A stretch of DNA of 64,000 nt, taken from contig SNVD02004565.1 of the NCBI GenBank assembly GCA_013180625.2, positions 1,302,001 to 1,366,000 of the forward strand. The letters are read 5' to 3'. Numbering within the stretch: position 1 is the first letter of the stretch; each line of letters opens with the position of its first letter. The notes under the pieces were generated by a model, which saw only the letters and a program-made list of their open reading frames with translations, did no database searches and was not told the DNA's origin. Of this stretch, positions 29,766 to 42,154 are shown piece by piece. The position numbers and the translations under genes are program-made. The stretch is from Boswellia sacra. Its lineage: Eukaryota > Streptophyta > Magnoliopsida > Sapindales > Burseraceae.

Positions 29766-30305
29766 TTAAAAAATATCAAGGATCTCGAGAATGGAACGGT
29801 TGCAGATAGGACAAGTGCCACGATTGAGCCACAATTCCCTTGAACAGGCCCTGCAAAAAGAGTGTCCACATGGAATAAAAGCTGCACCTTTATTCCTCTC
29901 CATGCACACGCAGCACATCCAATCACTTCCTCCTGCTGCCACGTCACTCTTTTTCTTTCTCCAATCAACGCCGTCCGTTTCTTCAATCAACATCATCAAC
30001 GTTTTAACATTTCCACCATTCTTAGGACCCACATTCCCTCCATCCCGTGAATTGCGCTCAGCAGCTAGTGCCATTGCCAGGTTCATCCCAGAAGCGGCTG
30101 CATTCACGTGGTGAATATTACTCTGCCGGCGGCCGCGTCTTCGCTCTGCTTCTTCTTCTTCTTCTTCTTGTGGTAGAATGTTATTGTTAGTGATGGTTCG
30201 AGTTCTGGGTAGTCTCCAAATGGCCCCACAGCACCCCATGCCCTTTAATCCCAGCCGTCGTTTTAGATCGTTCCACCTCCCGCAGCTCCTCTCTATGCCG
30301 TTCAT
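29766..30305 (-). CDS. C3HC4 RING-finger protein, probable E3 ubiquitin ligase
   Basis: 179 residues in one exon. The C-terminal ~50 residues form a complete RING: C-x2-C-x11-C-x-H-x2-C-x2-C-x10-C-x2-C, with the runs IPCGHSFCRAC and GTCPICNRSI. By family knowledge such proteins recruit an E2 enzyme and transfer ubiquitin to substrates; no substrate can be named. The N-terminal half (KRRLGLKGMGCCGAIW) resembles small plant RING proteins with a conserved LGL.G.GCCG segment, followed by a glutamate/arginine-rich stretch (EEEEEEAERRRGRR) of low complexity. No signal peptide or membrane segment. The protein ends 9 residues after the last zinc ligand. The start is the first in-frame ATG; an upstream 5' exon cannot be excluded. 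Confidence 0.85.
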   Translation of the reverse strand: MNGIERSCGRWNDLKRRLGLKGMGCCGAIWRLPRTRTITNNNILPQEEEEEEAERRRGRRQSNIHHVNAAASGMNLAMALAAERNSRDGGNVGPKNGGNVKTLMMLIEETDGVDWRKKKSDVAAGGSDWMCCVCMERNKGAAFIPCGHSFCRACSRELWLNRGTCPICNRSILEILDIF

Positions 30306-30979
30306 TTTCTGCCAACCACAGAGTTGGTAACGTATTTACATTAACACACATGCACGTTGTTAATTATTTGTTAGCAAAATATTACGATTTCATGCAAAAA
30401 AAATGGAACCAACGCACTAAACGGAAATTAATAAAGGGTTGCATAGCATTCATCATATATATAAAAGAAAAAGAAAAAAGATTGTAAATGGAGATAATGT
30501 GGATGTAGCTAGCTTTACTTACTATCGACGAAGGCTTGGACTTGTTCTCAATTGGCGTAGTTGCTGCTTGATAGATTAAGCAGCAATTTGGCTTAAAAGC
30601 TTCAATTTTAGTTATACAAAGACCCCATCCATGCGTGTAGCAGAAAACCACTTTTTCCAACAGGGAAACAAAGGCTATAAAGCTACCTTTTAGGTTACAA
30701 ATAATGATTCAACATTCAACGGGCTCTTTAAAAAGCCGTAAAATGCGGCAGTTCTCAAGACTTCAACATGTCTCTGTTAGGTAAATTAAGAAAGCTTTTG
30801 AAACTAAAATCTGAATGCATCATTTCATCTCTCTCGTATATAACATAAATATCAGCACTAATAAATCATTACTGCTAAATTCTTGGGATGAGGACTGCTG
30901 CTTCATTTTCTTTTCAAAAGAATGATAATCAATCATGTGAACTATTGTTACTAGATTGCTAGTCGTTGCACGTTATTAT
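30306..30979. other. Intergenic, upstream of the RING gene
   Basis: No gene seen. The minus-strand frame at 30382-30660 has no recognisable protein features. This interval should contain the promoter of the RING gene, but no convincing TATA box could be singled out. Confidence 0.5.
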
Positions 30980-31654
30980 TAGGGATGATAATTTTTGATA
31001 CGAACACGATTTGATATGACATGGGTTTAAGTAAATTTAGGTTTTAGTATATTTGTGTTCGTGTTGTGTTCGAGTTGAGAGTCGTCAACACGCGAACATG
31101 ATTATGACACGAGTAACACGAATACATATTATACATGATTGACACGATAACACGATTAACACGAATATTGACACGATTACAAAATAATATTAAATTTAAA
31201 AAGACTAAACTTAATATTATAATTTTAGACATTTTAGTCCATACATGTATCCAAATTTTAAAATAAAACTAGAATTTTAAAACCTAATAAATTTTATAAC
31301 TTAGGATATTTTGGTTATTTAACAAAAATTAGAAACTTAATTCTGTAACGTGTCATAATCGTGTTAACAGGTCATAATCGTGTAAACGTGTCTTAATCGT
31401 GTTAAACGGGTCGTGTTCGTGTCTGATACGAGTACGACCCGTTTATTATTCGTGTTAGTGTGTCGTGTCGTATTACCCGTTTAATAACCGAGTCGTATTC
31501 GTGTTGAGTCTTAGTTACACAAATAATAAACGGATCATGTTCGTGTCAATCTTTATCGTGTCACAGCTCGACACGACACGAATACGACCCGCGAACACAA
31601 ATTGCCACTCGACACGATACGAATACAACCCGCAAACACAAATTGCCACCCCTA
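30980..31654. mobile_element. Non-autonomous hAT-like transposon
   Basis: 675 bp element with imperfect inverted ends TAGGGATGATAATTTTTG and CAAATTGCCACCCCTA (reverse complement TAGGGGTGGCAATTTG), matching the TAGGGGTGGCAA type of plant hAT ends. It is flanked by gttattat (30972-30979) and tttattat (31655-31662), an 8-bp duplication with one mismatch, the hAT hallmark. Both subterminal zones are packed with short words in both orientations (cgtgtt, acacgaa, cgacacga, acgaccc), as expected of transposase-binding sites. No transposase frame is present. Confidence 0.82.
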
Positions 31655-33318
31655 TTTATTATATATAGAGCTCCACGATAAGTTAAAAGTTGCAAATCAG
31701 TGATAAGCATCAACATACAATGATGAATAATAACATGGGTTCATGGACTTTGGATCTTTGAGACCCCATGAAAGGTATTTTATTACAGAAGTACTCAGAA
31801 GACTGGGACATCAAATCTTAACATTAGGCATCCGATTATTATAATCTGAATGTAGAGTAAATCATTATTACTTAACATGAATTGCTGAAATGGGTTGAGG
31901 CAATTTGACTAAATGTACACCAAATTAATAGCTTGATCCAATGAATGAATCTCTCCCTACTACACTACTCTTAAGTTCGAAACAGATAATACAAGAACTT
32001 GAAACTTTCTTCCTTCTCATCATCATATGGGATGTCATGTTTACAGCAAATTATAAACCAAAAAGAAGTAGCCGCACCAATCACTAGAGGTGGTTTTGGA
32101 TACAATCTCATCTAAAATGGAATGGCAAAAGAGAAAAAAGACGGAACAAAAGGGAGGGGGGGTTAACAGTAACAAATGTTATTGCATTATATTTCATTTT
32201 AGAAATATACATTCCTGTGATGACATGCTTCCATACTATCTATATCTTTTCTGACTGGAGCAATTTGTGTTAAAGAAGTGCTCAACTTCTGAACAATTCA
32301 TGTAGAATGAGGTCCTTGATCAATTCATGGAAATAGTGATGACTAGGCTCACCTTATTGTACACCTAAACTCTTTCACTGGTAATGAAAAAATATATGTT
32401 GGTGAGTGGGATCCGAATACCACTCAAAAGTAGGGCTTTGTACCAGGGAATCTAGAAAAGGAGAAAGTCACCAACATTTGTTGGTGTTCATTTTTGCAGG
32501 AAGAGGCCGAAATTGAAGGCACTCTTGCCAGCTGGCCTGGATATATAAAACGAATCAATATAATCATTTGATGGCTTCATATTACGCATCGAAATTAATG
32601 ATAATCTCCACAATTAAATGAAAGCAAGAAATGAGAAATCTATGCACAATGAGAAGGAAAAACCTTATAGTCCAATAATCCAAGAAGAATCAGTCATCGC
32701 ACTTTTCGCCAATGTCTGCATGATGTAGAAACTTCGCAAAAGAGAATTAGTGACCAACCAACAGACAAGACAAGAACTAATAGTGCCAGAAACCAAAACC
32801 TTAAAAACAATTGAACAGATAAACCGCCTACTTGATTATGTGATGTGACCAAACAAAAAAATTAGACCCATGAACAAGATGCACACCAGAAATATTAAAT
32901 AAGAACACTTGCAAACTTACTATATCAATTAAGTAGCTTCAAAGAGAGATCTGCCATACTGATTTTTCATTGCTTTGCCAAAATAAGCCTGAAAGCAAAT
33001 AAAATATTTTTATTTCTTTATATTATAACACGAAGAGTCATTTACAGTTATGAAGAGGAAGTCATAAGCTCTAGTAAATTTAAAAACTTCTGAAATCATC
33101 TCAAAATAGAAGAAAGAAAAAAAAAAAATTCTCTCCTGTCAAATGTGCCAAACTAGAGCATTTTGTCATAGTTTGAAGTTTAACAATATAATCAACTATT
33201 TCATATTGTTTCTGAGCAGTCTTCAAATCCCCTAAAATGTGATCAAATGAATGAACTAATTGCTCAAAAATTTAAAGTAGACAACAATAAACATAGTATT
33301 TGTTTATGTAACATACTC
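31655..33318. other. Intergenic / probable 3' region of the P-loop ATPase gene
   Basis: No coding exon supported. The right part may include the 3' UTR of the minus-strand gene ending at 33319. Purine-rich text around 32100-32165 and 33110-33130 is low complexity. Confidence 0.5.
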
Positions 33319-36300
33319 TTATGATCTATCCTGTAGCATCAAATGACGATAACTACGACCCCGTATGGTTCGATGCCAGAGAAATTGAAGCAGGTTCCAG
33401 TAACTCAATTGGATCCTCTCCTGGACAAGCCTGCAAACCAAAATCAGCATATGTAAGCATATTATATCATGCTCAATTTTCAGTAATTCAATATAAGAAC
33501 GAGTGCTTACCATCTCACAAGACACCTCTGTATACCTCTAGATATAGGACGAATGAATGATGGATCCCGCTGAGCATAAAGCAATCCAACCTAGCAGAAG
33601 ATACGGAATGAGAGAAGTATGGATTCACTTTGCCAGATTTAAGCATTTTGAAGAACTCTGATGTAGAAAGGCCACCGAGATTAAACTCGAGAAAATTATA
33701 AGTTAAAAGTGTAAGACCCCCAATTTATTGAATAATTGTGAGATATACAAAAAGTTTCTCAAAAATTTTTTTATTGCATTTATTTATTTATTCAAAATTT
33801 GTCCTCCATGTAATCTAAAATGAATGTTTGGAATAACACGAATTTTCTTAAAATATTTAATAATTTCACAGCAATTTTAGGTAAAACCAGAAAAATGGAA
33901 ATAAAGACATGAAATCTCCTAAATATCAAATACATCAAGAAGAGAAAAAAAATACCTCGATCAATGCAACAGCAGAGGGGTCATCCAAGATCTCAAGGCT
34001 ACAGTCAGCTAAATAATTGAGCTGCAGCAAAGAGGCTTACAGAATGAATTTAGAAAACAACACAAGCAACTATGGTAAAGAAGCTTGAAGACAGACATGC
34101 CAAATCCTTCATCATTAATCAACAAATGGTATCATGAAGGAATGTACACAACATAATTAAAAGATTTCTTTATGAGTAAAATTAAATGCCAGTTTTTTGG
34201 TGTTATTCCAAAAAAAGCAAAGAAGGTACATGGGAAAAAGACCACTTACCCCAAATTCTGTGTTAACTAGAGACTGAACAAAATCCATCAGTTGAAGCTT
34301 AGCCCACTCTGTGATCATGATAGTGTCCTCTGTTCGAGGAGGATGTCTCCAGGGAGCACCAAAACGCAATCTATCTTTTGGAATTCTTCCACTTTTTGCA
34401 TCAACAGCAAACTTTCGAAGGAGTTGCAGAGCTTTATCCATGGCCGGATTCACCACAGTAACCTAAAAGGAAGTTGTTAGTTAGAGGAAAAAAAAGATTA
34501 AATAATTCTTCTACTTGATTAGTGCTCCAAGAATAACACAGCTAACAACTTGTTAATTATATTAACAAGGCAATATACGGATTTGAAACGAATTGATATG
34601 TAAATTTGTTGCACAGTCATGTAACTCACTTGCAAATAAGCTAAATAGGCATCTACAATGTCCTCAAATGTAGCAAATGTACTGGCCTTGTCTTCCATCA
34701 TCCTACAATTGAAAGGAAAGAATAACAGAACAATCGCAAATGCAGCATTAGTTGATTGATATCTCACAGCATCCCATTCCAAAAGGTTAAATTCCCTGAT
34801 TTTAAAAGAGATTAACAACACTAATTACCATTATTTCCCGGGAATGGGAAACAGTGAGAGTCCCGCTAACTTAATATATCTTAGGGAAAATGAATGAGGA
34901 AAAAAAAGTTAATAAATGGGATTTCTTTACATTTGAGTACCAAGATACACCAGGTTGGACTCGTCGTCGATATTTGAATAAAAATGGAACTCAGTTCCTA
35001 CATCTCAAAGTACAGATTAGCATCTATCTATACAACAATAGAAGAAATAAAATCAAATGATTCTTACTTCTGGTAATAATTGCTTTGCTTGAGTGCATAA
35101 ATCTCAAATAGATGTCGAGGATTTGGCCCAAGCACCTCAGCAACCATTGTCCACTACAATTCGACAAAGATATACTTAAGATTTTAAAACAGCTATAAAT
35201 CAAGATGCTCCTTGAAAATAAGAGTGGGGGCTCAAAAAAGAGGAGAGGGGTCTTTTGATGCTATAAATAAAAGAAATGCTGATTTTGATTCACCTTTGGT
35301 TTTTTTTTTTTTTTTTTGTGAATGTACGTGTGTGTAATTGTAGCAGTTTTCACTCTTTTCTCTTTCTTAAAATAATTGTTCAACATAAGAAAAGTAAAAT
35401 TACTTACTTCTGACTGGCTGAAGTAATCACTAACCATATGCATTTTAGCTTCCTGCGGAGTCCAGCCAAATGTCTGCAGATCAGACAAGTAGAAATAAGT
35501 GACACACACCAGAATCTTCTAATTGTATATGGATTCCATCTAATTATACATCAAAGACAAAAAGGAAAACACAAAAACACAACTCAGACAAAAGACCACT
35601 AAGGACATGTATTTAGTTACTGGTTGTGCATTCAAATAGTGCATATTCTCAATGGACAAAACCAAAAATCTCCCTACCCTTACTCTCAAAAAGGAGGTGA
35701 TAAGTTTAGGTAGAAGTACATATAGAGAGATAACAAGGATAATTCATGGCTAAAGCTACCAAGTAGACTTCCTGGTTATGTGGATTTATCGAGGAAGGAA
35801 AAAAAAAAAAACCATTCTAAAGCGGTATTTAATCAATGCTAAAAGATATCACTTATAATATTTTCTCCCTGAAGATAATAGACCAATCTGCAGTCTTACT
35901 TAGCGTAAATAAGTAAAATGCTGTCAGCAATTAATTCACGTGACTTTATACAAATAAGAGAATGCATACACATGAATAGATACCAGTACACAAGAATCTA
36001 TGGAAAGAGATAAAGAGAAAGCCACATAGTTTTAGTTTGTGTACCTCACGAGAGATAAATATGTCAGTAAATCCAAAATCCATGTACGCTTGGTGTGAAT
36101 AGTAGCTGAAAATAACACGTTTATCAGAAAAAACCGCCAACTTTACAAGGTTCAGTAAAATCTCAGAAAGTAAAAGATACAAGCAAAATCATCATAACGT
36201 GTGAAATGTATACCTCTCACATGATTCCAAAAGTTTACAAGAATTATAAGTACAGAGGAATTCCACCCTTCCATGGTGCAGAAAAGGCCACATTTACTTT

Positions 36301-38238
36301 CCGGTTTCCCTTTTTCTATTATTTTTTGTTTTTATTTATTTATTTTTAGCTGGGTTTGGGGGACCTAAGAAAAAAGACCCATTTTGCCAAATCTTAGTAC
36401 AATCTCTCAGAACTCTAACATTTTATAATCGGCTGAAGATAAGTTGCAATGATAGTAGATGAGAATCAATGTCTGGCATTGATAAGGATACTGAAACTAT
36501 AACCTTCCGAGTCTAAGAAAGAATGCAACAATTATGGTGCCAATAGACATCCAACCTATTGGCGCTGCGAATCTCCCAGTAGTTATTCCCTAACCAAAAC
36601 TTATTTGACCAAAATACAATAATGACACGTGATGTGTAGACTTTGGCTTTGCTCATTTCCGTACCCATTCCAGAAATACGAATGTTCAATCACTTCAATT
36701 AAACCTAATAATGCTTGAAATGTTAGCAACAAAACATTTATGAAGTATTGCCTAGTTTTTATGATGTAGTACCAAGCAAACAAAAATTCAGATGACAAGG
36801 ACCTAACCTGTCTGAAGTGACAAGTATTACAGGCAAGCACCGCTCATTTACACCCAACGCAATTATTCTCCATATCAGACTGTCATGATACATTGATGCA
36901 GAGACTGTTGAATCATCCGTCAAAATTGCATTCCGAAGAACCTCAATATTGTTCATAACCAGCTTTGGCTGCCCAAACAATCAAATACACCCATCAAGAA
37001 AAGCACCGTTAGTACACCACCATACGGATGAATACAGTGATTATATAGGTTTAGCAGTATGTAGGCAATTATCAAATTTAGACGTAATAAAATTCTCTCT
37101 TTATCTGACATTCACAGGAAAAATGCTTGACAAAGCAATAGCAAACCACAATCCAGTATAGTAAGAAATCAACCTGATTCTCGAAATTAAGGTCAACATA
37201 TCAACATACATGTTGTGGACCAATTTAAATAAGTGGATTCGACACAGCGGATCATTAACGAATTCATGACCAAATTTTCTCTTCAAAAATAATACCCAAA
37301 TATCCCGAGCAGAGTACACAGAAATATGTTCACAATTACCTGAAAGTGATCAACCTCAGCAGCTTGTGACAGCAACTCGATCAACAAACAAGGCCAATCT
37401 GTACACGAATTGGCCAGAGACCTCGAAAAGCCACCACTCCTATTCAAATGAGCAATGGCATTAGCTCTCCACTGTTGCTGCATCTTTATCACCTCCTTAG
37501 CCAACTTTAATGCCACGAACCCCTCTCTAAAATACGCCTCCTCTTCAACAGACAAACTCTTTCCCCTCTCTCTCAACCCCAAAACTCCATCAATCTCTTG
37601 GGCATTTAATCGAGCAGATAGAGCGAAAACCGCTCGCTCCCACAAAACGGACCCGGAAGTCTTATCAGAAACCGCATTTTTCACACTCTTCTTACCACTG
37701 TGAAGGATCCTGCGAAGAGTAGTGTTAAGGCCGTGCCATTTGTTGAGAGTGGAGAAAATTTGGTGAGAGCTAATGATGCCGAGCTTGACGCCATGTTGCG
37801 CCATGGATTCAAGGCAAGTCTCAAGCTGGGCTTTGCAGCTTGACAAAGTGGGTTGATGGCAAATTGACCAAGACGACCAAGGGAACGAGTGGTCGTGTTG
37901 TGGGTGGTGATCTTTGATGGATTCAGCAAAGTCTACGTAGCCAGTGAGATGGGGTCCTTTGTTCCAATCTTGGAGCAGTCCTGAGAAAACAAAAAAGTAC
38001 GTATTAGATCATTTCTCCTGCGTTGAATAGCGTTTGAAATGAATGAATGTGTCTAACGTTCGAGAAATAGCGTGGTTTTGCCGACCCCACGAGGGCCGTG
38101 GAGGATGAGAGGTTGAGGAACGCGGTGGTGCTGAGCGTGGTTGTTTAGAACGGTTTCCATTAACGGTCTTGGTATTATTTTCCATGCTTTCTTCACCATT
38201 GCTTCACTTTTGCTGCTGCTGCTGCGGCCGCTTGTCAC
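33319..38238 (-). CDS. P-loop NTPase (AAA-like ATPase) of unknown function, 11 exons
   Basis: I assembled 11 exons from splice sites and frame: 38058-38238, 37340-37980, 36808-36968, 36045-36105, 35408-35473, 35068-35153, 34630-34702, 34250-34462, 33956-34021, 33511-33590 and 33319-33430. They total 1740 bp, 579 residues, with every junction in phase. The N-terminus has a clear Walker A loop, GPRGVGKTT at about residues 48-56, preceded by a hydrophobic strand (QPLILH). Possible Walker B or sensor strands are PCLLIELL in exon 2 and LPVILVTSD in exon 3. The C-terminal half, with WTPQEAKMHMVSDYF, GPNPRHLFEIY and RTIRGRSYRHLML, is well preserved but unfamiliar to me. No targeting peptide or membrane segment was obvious. 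The architecture recalls plant-specific ATPases related to archaeal-type AAA proteins. Substrate and pathway unknown. The exact donor of exon 10 was chosen because it alone keeps the last exon in frame. Confidence 0.87.
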
Positions 38239-41200
38239 GATTGCTTATACAGCCCGTGCGTCACTGCCTGGCTGTTGGCTGTTTGGGGTTTAGGAGATCG
38301 TGGAACAATTTTTTTTTTTTAGGGGTTTAGGGGGACCCAATCCTGGTGGTGGGTTGGCCTCTGGCGTGCGGAGAGCTTGCGTCCACCTGGGCTGGGCTAT
38401 GTTCCTGTCATTTTCAAAAATTAACTAAAATTATTGAGAGTTTTGAAAAAATTATTACTTCGTAAAATACTTATATGCATAATCACATTATTATTATTGC
38501 TTCACAGTGTGACAGTTTTACAATTCTACAATTTTTTTAAACTACAGAGTTATTATGAAATGAATCTCAAATTTTAATATTGAGAACTTCTTCATAACTT
38601 TGGTTACTTTTGAAAAACCTTCCAGCTACTTTGCAAGCTAACCGAGCTAACATTTGTTTGCTCATGTCGCTGATACGTTATCAGATTGCTTTAAGATATA
38701 TCTATATCAATGAGAGAGACTTAAATGCAACAGATTGACTTGGCGAGCCTATCAAATTTTAAAATGATAAATATGTATAAATGATTAAAAAATAAAGAAA
38801 AAATAGATAATTCAGTAATTTTATTTAATAAAATGATGATAATTGATTATGTTGTGATTGAAATAATTAAAAAAATAAAAAAATAACTTCTTCTACTAAA
38901 TAACTTAATATAAATGACTTGACATACTATTTCAACATTATAAGTTAGTATGTCTATCTTATATAAGTATTTTTCTATATTTAATGTTAGTTTATAGCTT
39001 CTGGAACGTCACAGAAATTGTAGCAAACAAGCAAGGATTTCATAAATTTCTTAAATGTTGAAATAAAAAAAAAAAAAAAAAGATGAGTCAAAATTACGTG
39101 AGTTACATATCTAGGGATGCTTTTGAGCCGGGTTGAGCTGCGATTTTCATCGTTATCCCCCACATTATGAGGGAAGCCCATCTTAAAGTCTCAACCTTAC
39201 CTTCATCTACCCAGGATAGGGACAAGGATTTGTAAAACAATATTTTCACCCCTAGCCCAACTCAAAATCTATATTAAAATAATTATTTTTTGGGATAATG
39301 AGGCAAGGAATTGTTATTAAAAAAAGAAAAAAGATTAGAAAATTATATTGAAAAAATATAAAGATATAATTTTTTTATTATTTTCTAATAATAATATCAA
39401 AACATTATAGTAAGAATATTATCAAAATAGATATTTAAAGTATTTCTAATCGATGGGGATAATTGAGAATGAGAGAATCTGTCCTACAACCATTGTATCA
39501 CATGGCATGTAGATGTGGTATAACCAACCAATAGGAGGCTCCAGAAGTGCGATAAACAATAACTAAAAAGTTACTGTTCATCTGACAATAATTACTATTC
39601 ACCGTATATTTTTTAAGTCTTCTATTAGCTTATTACACTATTGATATTTTTGAAGTCTTTTATTAGCTGACTGCACCATATCAATAGTGCAACTAAGGTA
39701 GGACATACCTCTCTAATTGAGGAGAGGAGAATCATCACCATCTTTCACCCTGAAAAGGTTTCGGAGATCAAGCTCAGTCTAATTCCAAACATTATCCCTA
39801 CCCCCTCCCTATCCAAATCCTAATTTAGCATACCTTATGGGCCTCCCAGGCTCTCATTTGCAGCACATATGGCCTGGGGCAGCCAAGTCCAATAAATTAT
39901 GATCCATGACATACATTACCCATCATGGGCAATGAACATTCCTCCATTCCTCCACCAAAATATTTAAAAAAATAAAAAAAAGAGTCATGTTATTCGACCT
40001 CTACTTCTATTCTAAATAATCCCATATAGAGGTTAAAATTGTAATAAAATACAAAATTACTATTCACTGCTTGTTCTCTAATGATCAAACATCTTCATTT
40101 TATCGTCTTTCCATCAAATTTTTATTCTCACTTTGAATGACCTAAATAATCAAATATAATTTTGAAAACATCAATCTAATTTAAAAAAAAAAATCATCTC
40201 ACATTTCTTTCTCCCAACATAACACTTAAAGAAAAAAAATGTAAAATATACCTCCATATTTTGTTTTTAAGAAGTTTATTTGTTGCAATTGGTCACAGAA
40301 ATACCATGGAAAGTTTCCCGAGAAACAGAATTTATTACAGCATTTAGTGCATAGTTTAAATATTCTCAAAATTCCCATTCAAGTGATTCAGTGTCTCTTG
40401 ACGTTTTTCTCTAATCTACACCCGTGTTAAATTTTCTGTCTCTCTTTGCTTACGGATAGTGAAAATTTTAACTAACTGAAGTAAAGGATTTTTAAATTAC
40501 AATCTTATCCTAACCAAATTTGAAGATAGGGTCGATGAGAATATAAGCAAGGGGGGGCCAAATAGGAGTATTATTAAAAAAAAAAAAAAAGTGAAAACAA
40601 ACGGATTTCAATCTTTATCTTGTCTACATTAAACCAGATTTTGGTTGAAAACGAATATGTTTTTTCACTATATATTACAATAATAATCAGAAATCATGAT
40701 GTCAGGTGAAGAACAGGTGAGGGCTGATGAACGATTGGGTTCAGAAGCCACTCAATGTTCCCCAGCTTCTTTCATGGATTAAGACACTAAAACAACACTC
40801 AAATTAAAGCTGGCAGAGATTGGTTTGGGATGGGCCATGACAAAGTCCAACCACTTTAATTATGTTGAGTCAAGCATTAACATAGAGCCCGTCATGTTTC
40901 AGGATATTTCAATTAAAAATTAAACTATGAATGGGGCTATCTCGGTTGGAGTAACTCCCAAAATGTGGACCTCGATAATTTCTATTTATCTCTATGTTAA
41001 CCTGGATTCTAATCCTATCCTATCTAATCAGTCAGATTAAGTCATATCCGTATAATTCCTATCATTTACAGAAGAGAAAATTTGTTTTATAACTTGTAAC
41101 TATTCATTCGCTTGATCTAGTATTTTATGATTAAAATGATTATACATAAAATTATTATATTTTAGACTTTCTCATAATCTGAAGGCATTCACCACCCATC

Positions 41201-41254
41201 ACTTACTGAAATTGTTCTTACTATATTCTCAAGCTTTTCAAACATCTAAACATA
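38239..41254. other. Intergenic AT-rich DNA
   Basis: No gene seen in about 3 kb. It contains the promoter region of the P-loop ATPase gene on its left. Around 39480-39720 a short sequence with repeated tcttttattagct words may be a decayed foldback element. Frame 38987-39181 has no protein character. Confidence 0.55.
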
Positions 41255-41583
41255 GAGAAAAACTTCCCTACAACGGATGCACCACATGACTAGACTGATA
41301 TCGTACATCTGACTAATAAAAAGCTAGAAAAATAGGGGACAAAGATTATAGGCTGATGTATCACATGATAGACTGATATCGTGCATCTGACTAATGAAAA
41401 GCTTGAAAAATAGGAGATAAAGACTCTGAACTGATGTAGTGCAATTGTCTAATGGAAAGCTAGAAAAATGGGAGATAGAGACTATAAAACATATCATTTC
41501 TCTTACATTTCTAACTTTCTATTGGGCGGATGTACCACATCAATCAAACCACGTGGTGCATTTGCCGTAGAAAATATTTTCTC
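41255..41583. mobile_element. Mutator-like MITE with internal tandem repeats
   Basis: 329 bp. The ends GAGAAAAACTTCCCTACAAC and, on the other strand, GAGAAAATATTTTCTACGGC continue as inverted repeats through gatgcaccacatg / aatgcaccacgtg. Flanks ctaaacata (41246-41254) and ataaacata (41584-41592) form a 9-bp target duplication with one mismatch, the Mutator signature. The interior carries three imperfect ~75 bp direct repeats (words catctgactaat, aaagctagaaaaat, ggagataaagact). No coding capacity. Confidence 0.75.
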
Positions 41584-42109
41584 ATAAACATATTTAATCC
41601 GTGTATGACTCATGAAAGATTAATTTATTCAATGCTCAAAACACTTTTTAATTTTAATTTAAAAAAAAAAACTAAGCAAAGTACGCGGAGACCTAATTAA
41701 ATAATTGAGTTTAAGAATAACACCAGTGTTGTTGGACTCGGACCTAAAAACTTTTATAATATTTATTTTATTTCATATAATTAAAAATGACGTGGCATGA
41801 AGGCCGTAAAAAGTGGACGAAGAAGCTGACTAGGTGGAGGTGAGGTCTATTCTATACTGATATTACCATTTCACCCCAATTCCTTCACCTCACCTGTGAA
41901 GACTGGGAACTCACATCGCTCATTTTTCATTTCCCTCCCATTTCTCTTCCCTCGATAGCATCGCTTTTCTCTCCTATCCGTTTCTCGTGCCAGTCACATC
42001 TCCCTTTCCTCTCATTTTCTCTCCTTTCCTTCCCTTTCCTTTCATTTCCTTTCTCTCGAAGTAAGCCCCTCTCTCTCTCTCTCTCTCTTGTGTATTTCTT
42101 AGACTTCAC
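41584..42109. promoter_or_regulatory. Promoter and pyrimidine-rich leader of the ARM-repeat gene
   Basis: The last ~170 bp (41920-42090) is almost pure C/T on the plus strand, with a CTCTCT run at 42069-42088, typical of plant 5' leaders. No TATA box stands out. A GTAAGC...TTCTTAG pair around 42060-42101 looks like an intron but would be only about 40 bp, too short. Confidence 0.5.
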
Positions 42110-42139
42110 ATGCACTTGCACTTTCTTCAAATCAATTAA
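42110..42139 (+). other. Short upstream open reading frame
   Basis: An ATG in the leader opens a 9-codon frame (MHLHFLQIN, stop TAA at 42137-42139) that ends 15 bp before the main ATG at 42155. If it lies in the mRNA it could lower translation of the ARM protein. Transcription start unknown. Confidence 0.4.
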
Positions 42140-42154
42140 CCCAAAGCCCATCAA

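Noticed and set aside
29791..30114. Plus-strand frames of 107 and 62 residues
   Set aside because: Antisense shadows of the RING-finger gene, with no protein family features.
34705..34821. Extra coding-like segment EFNLLEWDAVRYQS upstream of exon 7 of the P-loop ATPase gene
   Set aside because: The 34630-34702 exon joins the previous exon in phase without it; more likely intron sequence.
42060..42101. GTAAGC...TTCTTAG pair as a leader intron of the ARM gene
   Set aside because: The spacing is only about 40 bp, shorter than plant introns can be.
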